Origin: Gemmatimonadales bacterium
GTDB lineage: Bacteria; Gemmatimonadota; Gemmatimonadetes; Palauibacterales; Palauibacteraceae
Length of the DNA stretch: 10,764 nt
Reading direction: 5' to 3'
Assembly: GCA_030636765.1 (NCBI GenBank)
Contig: DAOVWI010000073.1
Location: 1 to 10,764, forward strand
Below the pieces are notes generated by a model. It was given only the letters and a program-made list of their open reading frames with translations, did not search any database and had not been told where the DNA came from. Numbering within the stretch: the first letter of the stretch is position 1; each line of letters starts with the position of its first letter. Of this stretch, positions 6,036-10,764 are shown one piece after another. Position numbers and translations under genes: made by a program.

Positions 6036-6779
6036 ATGGTAGATAGCGTGCAGGTTCCGGCGGAGGCGCTCACGGCGGCGCGGGAAGGTCGTACCTACGA
6101 CCGGTTGGGGGCCCGGGTATGGATCGCCGGCGCGATCATGCTCCTGGTGGGTCTCGTGACGACCTATCTGATCCTCCAGGACTTCAGCTCGGAAAGCTAC
6201 ATCTACCTGGCCTTCTATGCGATCCCGGCGAACGCGGCGATCTCCGTTTTTCCGCACGAGCCCGTGCTGATCTACTTCGGCCAGTTCGCCAACCTCTGGC
6301 TGGCCGCGCTGGCCGCTACGGTCGGGACGATAGCCGCCGGCTACCTGGACCATACCGTGTTCGTGCCGATCCTGAACCACAAGACGCTTGTCTCCTACAA
6401 GGACAGAGTGCTCTATCGGAGGGCGATCGATTACTTCTTGAGGTATCCGTTCGCCACGCTGATCGTCGCGGGCTTCACGCCCATCCCCTTCTTTCCCTTC
6501 AAGTTCCTGAGCTTCTCGATCCACTACCCGTTGCGGAAGTACCTGGCCGCCCTCGTGATCGCGAGGTATCCGCGGTACTTCCTGCTGGCATTGCTCGGCA
6601 AGGTCGTTCACATTCCGAACTGGATTCTCTTCGGGACGTTCCTCGTCGTCATCAACCTGTACCTCGTCAAGGCGGTCCCCGCCGTGCTCGGGCGGATCCG
6701 CGAGAGGAAGGCAAGGCGAGCGGCCGACGCGCTCGAGGCGACTTGGCCGGACGTTGGGCAGGCGGAGGCGAGCCAGTGA
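6036..6779 (+). CDS. VTT/DedA-like (SNARE-associated) membrane protein
   Basis: A 247-residue polytopic inner-membrane protein of the VTT-domain type. Hydrophobic segments lie at about 29-47, 56-72, 85-103, 137-158, 165-188 and 195-216. Family-like features are the re-entrant region FPHEPVLIYFGQFANLWLAA (72-91) with TVGTIAAGYLDH, and the later RYPFATLIVAGFTPIPFFPF (136-155) followed by ARYPRYFLLALLGK. VTT/DedA proteins have been tied to lipid movement across membranes, including undecaprenyl phosphate recycling; the role here is inferred. The C-terminal 30 residues are charged and cytoplasmic-looking. The ATG at 6036 has GGGGAG ending 3 nt before it, a tight spacing; a GTG at 6048 or the TTG at 6033 are alternatives. 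Its stop overlaps the GTG start of the radical SAM gene (GTGA), so the two are translationally coupled. Confidence 0.8.
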   Translation: MVDSVQVPAEALTAAREGRTYDRLGARVWIAGAIMLLVGLVTTYLILQDFSSESYIYLAFYAIPANAAISVFPHEPVLIYFGQFANLWLAALAATVGTIAAGYLDHTVFVPILNHKTLVSYKDRVLYRRAIDYFLRYPFATLIVAGFTPIPFFPFKFLSFSIHYPLRKYLAALVIARYPRYFLLALLGKVVHIPNWILFGTFLVVINLYLVKAVPAVLGRIRERKARRAADALEATWPDVGQAEASQ

Positions 6780-7774
6780 ACATCACGGGCAAGATGGCGA
6801 TGCGCATGGCGTGGTTGGGCTTCGTCAACAAGGCCAAGAACAAGCCCTACACCATCTCCTTCGAGATCACCCACGCCTGCACGGCCAACTGCTGGCATTG
6901 CAACTGGGGCGGGCCGATCAAGGAGAAGCGCCTCGATGCCGCCGGATACGCGGAGATCTGCCGCAAGCTGGATCCGGTCGTGGCAAACATCTCGGGCGGC
7001 GAGCCGCTGGCACGAAACGACGTGTACGAGATCGTGGAGGCGATCGCGAACCCCGGCCGGCCCCCGTGGATCGTCGTGGTCACCAACGCTTCCCAGCTCA
7101 CGCCGGAGCGCTTCTTTAGGCTCAAGGAGGCGGGCATGCACCAGCTCTCCGTCTCCCTCGACTTTCCCGACGACCGGCACTCGGAGTTCCGTCGCATCCC
7201 GGGCCTGTTCGATCGGATGGCCGAGGTGCTGCCCCTGCTGGCGCGGACCACGGAGAAGGACGACGTCAGCCTGAACGTCTGCATCACCGCTTGGAACTAC
7301 CGGGACCTGCCCGACATCGTGCGTCTGGCGAAGCGGTGGGGGCTGGCGGTGAACTTCTCCGTCTACAGCCATCTGCGTGTCCAGGATCGGGATGGTCTGG
7401 TGAACGGGGACTCGCTCGAGGAGCTGCGAGGCGTGATCGACGAGGTGATCGACATGAGGGACCGCGGCTACCCGGTGTTCAACACTCCGGGCGTGCTGTG
7501 GAAGTACTACCAATTCCTGGCCGAAGATGGGATCCCGGGCTGCCAGGCGGGCCGGCGCTTCCTGGTGATCAATCCGGACGGACGACTCACCCCGTGCGCG
7601 ATGGTGATGGCCTACTTCGATACGCAGGAGGACATGCTCGAGAGCTTCACCAAGCAGAACACCTGCGAGCAGTGCTATATCAGCACGCGGGCGAACGCGG
7701 AGAAGACCTTCCGCCAGGCTCTGGCTGACAATCCGGCAATCGTGCGAAAGCTGCTGAGGCCCTGGAGAGCGTAG
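6776..7774 (+). CDS. Radical SAM enzyme with SPASM/twitch-like C-terminal cysteines
   Basis: A 332-residue radical SAM protein. The cluster-binding motif CTANCWHC (C35, C39, C42) binds the 4Fe-4S cluster that cleaves S-adenosylmethionine, and ISGGEPL (72-78) contacts the cofactor. LSVSLDFPDDRHSEFRRIPG (124-143) is a typical core strand and loop. In the C-terminal part, Cys256 (GCQAG), Cys274 (LTPCAM) and Cys297/Cys300 (CEQC) could ligate one auxiliary cluster in a SPASM- or twitch-like domain. The substrate is unknown. No small precursor peptide is visible next to it, so a peptide-maturase role is not supported here. The GTG start at 6776 has GGAGG 7 nt upstream and overlaps the VTT gene stop, which suggests that the enzyme works with that membrane protein. 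The 551-codon frame reaching back to 6119 is a shadow of the VTT gene. Confidence 0.9.
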   Translation: MNITGKMAMRMAWLGFVNKAKNKPYTISFEITHACTANCWHCNWGGPIKEKRLDAAGYAEICRKLDPVVANISGGEPLARNDVYEIVEAIANPGRPPWIVVVTNASQLTPERFFRLKEAGMHQLSVSLDFPDDRHSEFRRIPGLFDRMAEVLPLLARTTEKDDVSLNVCITAWNYRDLPDIVRLAKRWGLAVNFSVYSHLRVQDRDGLVNGDSLEELRGVIDEVIDMRDRGYPVFNTPGVLWKYYQFLAEDGIPGCQAGRRFLVINPDGRLTPCAMVMAYFDTQEDMLESFTKQNTCEQCYISTRANAEKTFRQALADNPAIVRKLLRPWRA

Positions 7775-7794
7775 TGGCGTGCTTCCGTTGACAG

Positions 7795-7810
7795 AGCCTC
7801 GGGAGGCTTT
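7795..7810 (+). terminator. Short hairpin after the radical SAM gene
   Basis: AGCCTC and GAGGCT (7795-7800 and 7803-7808) can pair, realistically as a 5-bp stem with a CGGG tetraloop, followed by TTTAGCTTT. It is a weak terminator candidate 20 nt after the stop codon. A TTGACA at 7788-7793 overlaps its upstream edge. Confidence 0.4.
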
Positions 7811-7822
7811 AGCTTTGCGTGG

Positions 7823-7853
7823 GGAGCCGAGCCGCCGCGGTCCGGCTCCTTTT
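7823..7853 (+). terminator. Intrinsic terminator between the radical SAM gene and the tRNA cluster
   Basis: A 7-bp stem GGAGCCG/CGGCTCC (7823-7829 and 7843-7849) with a 13-nt GC-rich loop is followed by TTTTCTTCCT. It ends 37 nt before the first tRNA and probably separates the VTT/radical SAM operon from the tRNA transcript. Confidence 0.7.
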
Positions 7854-7890
7854 CTTCCTCGGGGGTATTGGCTCGCGGGGTAACTCGCGT

Positions 7891-7963
7891 GCGGGTGTAG
7901 CTCAGCTGGTAGAGCGCAACCTTGCCAAGGTTGAGGTCGCCGGTTCGAATCCGGTCGCCCGCT
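7891..7963 (+). tRNA. tRNA-Gly (anticodon GCC)
   Basis: A 73-nt cloverleaf. The acceptor GCGGGTG pairs with CGCCCGC, the D-arm is GCTC/GAGC, and the anticodon stem CAACC/GGTTG encloses loop TTGCCAA with GCC at 7924-7926. The T-arm GCCGG/CCGGT carries TTCGAAT. The discriminator is U73, usual for bacterial tRNA-Gly. The 3' CCA is not encoded and must be added by a nucleotidyltransferase. Confidence 0.97.
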
Positions 7964-7966
7964 CTT

Positions 7967-8006
7967 CGAGGACCGACAGGCTTTGCCCGGTCGGTCCTCG
8001 CTTTCT
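7967..8006 (+). terminator. Strong hairpin between tRNA-Gly and tRNA-Val
   Basis: CGAGGACCGAC (7967-7977) pairs perfectly with GTCGGTCCTCG (7990-8000) over 11 bp. An inner GGC/GCC pairing (7979-7981 with 7985-7987) closes a TTT loop. CTTTCT follows. It looks like an intrinsic terminator for the first tRNA, or a processing hairpin if the cluster is one transcript. Confidence 0.6.
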
Positions 8007-8080
8007 GGGGCGGTAGCTCAGCTGGCTAGAGCGCTGCGTTCACATCGCAGAAGTCGGGGGTTCGAATCCCTCCCGCCCCA
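8007..8080 (+). tRNA. tRNA-Val (anticodon CAC)
   Basis: A 74-nt cloverleaf. The acceptor GGGGCGG pairs with CCGCCCC, the anticodon stem CTGCG/CGCAG encloses TTCACAT with CAC at 8041-8043, and the T-loop is TTCGAAT. The discriminator is A73, as expected for valine. CCA is not encoded. Confidence 0.97.
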
Positions 8081-8094
8081 TTCTTCCGTTCGTT

Positions 8095-8167
<73 letters not shown>

Positions 8168-8220
8168 TGCTCCTCCACCTCCACGCTGCCGACATCGCCC
8201 CCGAAAGCCAGGGAGTCGAG

Positions 8221-8766
8221 ATGATGGAGCTGGAACGCGAACGCGACGTGCTGCGAAAAGCTCTGCTGGATACGTGGCGAACCAACCATCGCGTCACGGT
8301 CTTTCTGTTCGAAAACCTCCCGGACGAGCTCTGGCCGCAGAAGATCCCGGGCGCTCCGCGTCGCACCGTTCGCATGATCGCGGGCCATGTCCACAACACG
8401 CGGTGCATGTGGATCAAGATGCTCGGCAGGAAGCTCTATCTTGCGGTGCCGAAGAGCGTGAATCGCCACAGGGTAAGCCGCGAAGAGCTGATCCCGGCGC
8501 TGGAGCGGAGCAGCGAGGGAATCATCGGCCTCCTTGAGGTCGGTCTCGACCGAGATGGGAAGATCCCGGGCTTCCCCCCCGACGTCGTCCACTTCCTCGC
8601 GTATCTCGTCGCTCATGAGGGCCATCATCGTGGACAGATCTGCATGGTGGCGCGCCAGCTGGGTCATCGGCTGCCCGACGAGGTCCTCTATGGCCTCTGG
8701 CAGTGGTCGAAGCGCGCGAAAGAAGCGCGGGCCAACCGTGCGTCTGAGACGGCGCCCCAGGATTGA
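8221..8766 (+). CDS. DinB-like (DinB_2/YfiT superfamily) putative metal-dependent protein
   Basis: A 181-residue protein with the four-helix-bundle layout of the DinB superfamily. Candidate metal ligands are His56 in IAGHVHNTR and the His132/His136 pair in HEGHHRGQI, the hallmark C-terminal motif. Members bind a divalent metal; several act as thiol transferases for bacillithiol or mycothiol, but the reaction here is unknown. The ATG at 8221 has AGGGAG 5 nt upstream (8 nt to the following ATG). The longer open frame from 8110 starts inside tRNA-Gly(CCC) and is rejected. The gene begins 53 nt after that tRNA with no terminator visible, so transcription may run on from the tRNA cluster. It converges on the oxidoreductase gene with only 9 bp between the stops. 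Confidence 0.82.
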   Translation: MMELERERDVLRKALLDTWRTNHRVTVFLFENLPDELWPQKIPGAPRRTVRMIAGHVHNTRCMWIKMLGRKLYLAVPKSVNRHRVSREELIPALERSSEGIIGLLEVGLDRDGKIPGFPPDVVHFLAYLVAHEGHHRGQICMVARQLGHRLPDEVLYGLWQWSKRAKEARANRASETAPQD

Positions 8767-8775
8767 GACGGCACC

Positions 8776-9957
8776 CTAAGACGTAGGCGGGGTGTCCTGG
8801 TTGGCTGGTCCGCCGCCGGCCAGCGTCTGAAAGCGCCGCATGAAGCGCCGGTCGATCCGGTCCTTCCACCGCATCACCCATCGCCCCTCGAAGGTCACGC
8901 CCCACTTGGCTCCCAGCGCCCGGCCATCCCCGAGGTTCAGCAGCGTGAGGAAGTCCCCCTGTGGCTTGTAGGCGCGGAGCGGGCGTCCCTCGAGCGCGGC
9001 GTACAGATTGTCCGTGATGTATGGCCCCTGGCGCACCGCGTAGACCCCTGCCTTCGGCGTGTTCGGGTGTTGGACGAGCGTGGCGCAGTCTCCCACGGCG
9101 AAGAGCTCGTCGTGATCGCGGAACTGTAGCGTGGGCCGCACCTGAACGAACCCGCGTTCGTCCGTGGCGAGTCCCGACCGACGGAAGACCGGATGGCTCT
9201 TCGGCCCCGTCACCCAGATCAGCGCCTGGCATGGCACACGGCCACCGTTCCGAAGAAGCACCGCTCCCTCCTCGGCGGCCACCACCTCCTCGTTGCAGCG
9301 GATCTCGAGGCCCCTGGATGCCGCGCAGCGGTGCACGCGTCGAACGAGCGACGACGGGTAGCGAGAGAGGATGCGCGGCCCGAACTCCAGGAGAACCACA
9401 CGAAGGGTGCGCTTCGTGGCGTCTCGCAGGCGTTGATCGAGGGCGAAAGCCAGCTCCACGCCGCCGGCGCCGCCGCCCACCACGACGACCTGGAACAGAT
9501 CGCCGCGGTCGTACCGGCGGGCCTTCTCGACCAGGGCATCCACTTGTTCCACGAACTCTCCGATCGGACGCGTCGGCAGCGCATGCTGCCGGACGCCGGG
9601 CACGTCCAAGCCCGTAACGGTCGATCCGATATCGAAGGAGGCGAGGTCGTAGGGAACGGATGGGGCGTTCTCCAGGAGAATACGCTGCCCGACCGGGTCG
9701 ATGCCCACCGCCGGGTCCAGAACGACTCGGGCTCCGGCGCGCTCCGCGAGCCCCACGGCGTCGATTTCCAGCTGCTCTACCCGGTACTGGCCGGCCACGT
9801 AGCCGGGAACCATCCCGGAGTAGATGGCGATCCGCCGGTCCACGACCAGTGTGAGCCGAGCGTCGGGCGCGCCCCTCTCGATGCACCGCTCCAGCACGAA
9901 GATGTGGGAGTGCCCTGCCCCCACGAGCACGACGTCCCGGACTCCCTTGCCCGACAT
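8776..9957 (-). CDS. FAD/NAD(P)-dependent oxidoreductase of the type fused to SelD (stand-alone)
   Basis: A 393-residue pyridine nucleotide-disulfide oxidoreductase-fold flavoprotein. The N-terminal FAD site is VVLVGAGHSHIFVLE (9-23); the GHSH wording is characteristic of the family that forms the N-terminal half of some selenide-water dikinases and also occurs alone. The second dinucleotide site is VVVVGGGAGGVELA (157-170), and the C-terminal FAD motif is LFAVGDCATL (285-294). There is no CxxxxC redox pair near the FAD site, so it is NDH-2-like rather than a disulfide reductase. The C-terminus ends after a basic helix (WKDRIDRRFMRRF), and no SelD domain follows. The start ATG at 9957 has GGGA 6 nt upstream. 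It is divergent from a rhodanese gene, which hints at a sulfur- or selenium-linked role; this is an inference. Confidence 0.85.
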   Translation of the reverse strand: MSGKGVRDVVLVGAGHSHIFVLERCIERGAPDARLTLVVDRRIAIYSGMVPGYVAGQYRVEQLEIDAVGLAERAGARVVLDPAVGIDPVGQRILLENAPSVPYDLASFDIGSTVTGLDVPGVRQHALPTRPIGEFVEQVDALVEKARRYDRGDLFQVVVVGGGAGGVELAFALDQRLRDATKRTLRVVLLEFGPRILSRYPSSLVRRVHRCAASRGLEIRCNEEVVAAEEGAVLLRNGGRVPCQALIWVTGPKSHPVFRRSGLATDERGFVQVRPTLQFRDHDELFAVGDCATLVQHPNTPKAGVYAVRQGPYITDNLYAALEGRPLRAYKPQGDFLTLLNLGDGRALGAKWGVTFEGRWVMRWKDRIDRRFMRRFQTLAGGGPANQDTPPTS

Positions 9958-10005
9958 ATGTGTTCCCTTTCTTCAGCGGCTGCGTACATTGGAGCGGCTC
10001 AGATG

Positions 10006-10033
10006 AGGATACCGCATGGTGCCTGTTCGGCAA
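10006..10033 (-). promoter_or_regulatory. Possible promoter for the oxidoreductase gene
   Basis: On the minus strand, TTGCCG (10033-10028) and TATCCT (10011-10006) are separated by 16 nt, each matching the sigma70 consensus at 4 of 6 positions. The candidate lies 48 nt upstream of the ATG at 9957 in the divergent spacer. The match is weak. Confidence 0.25.
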
Positions 10034-10071
10034 TGATCTTGTCCAGGGAGCGAGCTCGGAGAATGACCTCG

Positions 10072-10515
10072 ATGTCCGACGAGGCGAAACGGGAGCGGAT
10101 CGAAGCGATCTACCGCAAGTCCAAGAGGTCGTTCCCCCGGATTGCCGATCTCACGGCGGAGGAACTCCAGGGAAGGCCGGCGGAGGAGAAGATCGTGGTC
10201 GTCGACGTGCGCTCGCCGGAGGAGCAAGCGGTCTCGATGATCGACGGTGCCATCACGTCCCGGGAGTTCGAGGCCCGTCTCGAGGCGTACGAGGGTGCCA
10301 CGGTCGTGGCGTACTGTACTATGGGCCACCGGAGCGGCCTGTACGTCCAGGGGCTCCAGAGTCGCGGCTGGACCGCGCTCAACCTGGTAGGGGCGATCCT
10401 AGCCTGGACGCACGTCGGCGGAGCTTTGGCGGACGGCGATGGCCCGACACGCATGGTTCACGTCTGGGGCCGGCAATACAATCTCGCCGCCGACGGGTAC
10501 GAGGCCGTGTGGTGA
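10072..10515 (+). CDS. Single-domain rhodanese-like protein
   Basis: A 147-residue rhodanese domain, expected to carry a persulfide on its active-site Cys and transfer sulfur. VVVDVRSPEEQAVSMIDGAI (42-61) is the CH2A-like strand and turn. The active loop is Cys82 in CTMGHRS (82-88), which fits the CxxGxR pattern. The conserved tail ILAWTHVGGALADGDG followed by RMVHVWGRQYN resembles a stand-alone rhodanese family seen in many bacteria. Three in-frame ATGs compete: 10033, 10063 and 10072. I prefer 10072 because GGAG (10058-10061) lies 10 nt upstream; the same GGAG is only 1 nt from 10063. The much longer frame from 9193 is a shadow. No signal peptide is seen, so it is probably cytoplasmic. It is divergent from the flavoprotein gene and followed by tRNA-Gly(UCC). 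Confidence 0.85.
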   Translation: MSDEAKRERIEAIYRKSKRSFPRIADLTAEELQGRPAEEKIVVVDVRSPEEQAVSMIDGAITSREFEARLEAYEGATVVAYCTMGHRSGLYVQGLQSRGWTALNLVGAILAWTHVGGALADGDGPTRMVHVWGRQYNLAADGYEAVW

Positions 10516-10595
10516 GTCGGTAGCGATCGCCGCTGGCGCACGCGATGCTTGCTAAGTGATCCGGCTCGTGGCCAGATTGCCACCCACAAACCGCT

Positions 10596-10668
10596 GCGGG
10601 CGTAGCTCAGTTGGCAGAGCGTCAGCCTTCCAAGCTGAAGGTCACCGGTTCGAGACCGGTCGCCCGCT
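10596..10668 (+). tRNA. tRNA-Gly (anticodon TCC)
   Basis: A 73-nt cloverleaf with acceptor GCGGGCG/CGCCCGC, D-arm GCTC/GAGC, anticodon stem TCAGC/GCTGA and loop CTTCCAA with TCC at 10629-10631. The T-arm is ACCGG/CCGGT. The discriminator is U73 and CCA is not encoded. The 80 bp before it, after the rhodanese stop, show no clear promoter. Confidence 0.97.
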
Positions 10669-10674
10669 CTTTGA

Positions 10675-10696
10675 TAGGCCTTCCCTAGGCCTAGGG
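10675..10696. repeat. Palindrome between tRNA-Gly(UCC) and the next gene's stop
   Basis: CCCTAGGCCTAGGG (10683-10696) is a perfect 14-bp palindrome containing two tandem CCTAGG sites. TAGGCCT (10675-10681) can also pair with AGGCCTA (10687-10693) across a 5-nt loop. No T-run follows on either strand, so a terminator role is uncertain. Confidence 0.6.
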
Positions 10697-10764
10697 CGTG
10701 TACCAGATCGGCGACGTGTACGCGCGCTCCCGGGTGATCATCGGGACTTCCGGCGCCATCGTGA
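10691..10764 (-). CDS. C-terminal fragment, DUF3604-like protein (partial)
   Basis: Reading leftward from the window edge, the frame is open and ends at the TAG at 10693-10691. The visible 23 residues end with RERAYTSPIWYTP. This closely resembles the conserved last residues of DUF3604 proteins, a large family of predicted metal-dependent hydrolases of the PHP type with unknown substrate. Only the tail is visible, so the assignment rests on this short motif. The stop lies inside a 14-bp palindrome, 23 nt from the end of the convergent tRNA-Gly gene. Confidence 0.6.
   Translation of the reverse strand, partial: TMAPEVPMITRERAYTSPIWYTP

Noticed and set aside
6119..6775. 551-codon plus-strand frame extending the radical SAM protein upstream
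   Set aside because: It is out of frame over the VTT gene and has no family content; the GTG at 6776 has an ideal Shine-Dalgarno.
8522..10033. 503-codon minus-strand open frame
   Set aside because: It is a low-complexity Arg/Gly/Pro-rich shadow of the flavoprotein gene in another frame, typical for GC-rich DNA.
9193..10071. 440-codon plus-strand frame ending in the rhodanese domain
   Set aside because: The upstream portion is antisense to the flavoprotein gene; only the last ~147 codons match a protein family.

Overview
This window looks like part of a GC-rich bacterial chromosome. The gene content (a DUF2911 secreted protein, a sulfocyanin-like copper lipoprotein, a DinB-like protein, a stand-alone oxidoreductase of the type found joined to SelD, a DUF3604 tail) fits Gemmatimonadota or a related high-GC Gram-negative lineage. 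That placement is inferred from composition and family distribution; there is no rRNA here. Most genes are housekeeping or metabolic. I see no phage, insertion sequence, CRISPR array or defence island.

Layout, left to right. Positions 1-272 (+) hold the 3' end of an MtaB/MiaB-type tRNA methylthiotransferase, whose last bases overlap a convergent minus-strand block. Reading leftward from 2330, that block is a sulfocyanin-like cupredoxin lipoprotein, an intrinsic terminator, a 2,4-dienoyl-CoA reductase-like SDR, and a DUF2911 secreted protein 24 nt further on. A largely empty stretch of about 490 bp (2331-2816) carries a possible promoter for the cupredoxin and the leader of a short Rho gene (2817-3989, +). 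Convergent to rho is a minus-strand operon at 5745-4024: a double zinc-ribbon protein, a CDP-alcohol phosphatidyltransferase, and a TrmJ-like RNA 2'-O-methyltransferase coupled by an ATGA overlap.

From 6036 (+) a VTT/DedA-like membrane protein is coupled by a GTGA overlap to a radical SAM enzyme, followed by terminator-like hairpins. A tRNA cluster comes next: Gly(GCC), Val(CAC), Gly(CCC), with a strong hairpin between the first two. A DinB-like protein follows (8221-8766, +). An FAD/NAD(P) oxidoreductase (9957-8776, -) is divergent from a single-domain rhodanese (10072-10515, +). The window closes with tRNA-Gly(UCC), so all three bacterial glycine anticodons lie within 2.8 kb, and with the last codons of a minus-strand protein that resembles the DUF3604 C-terminus.

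The items most worth a second look are the VTT/radical SAM pair (possible lipid or envelope chemistry), the Rho that lacks its N-terminal helical domain and one RNA-contacting Phe, the terminator squeezed in front of the SDR ribosome-binding site, and the stand-alone SelD-type oxidoreductase next to a rhodanese. None of these amounts to a demonstrated new system.
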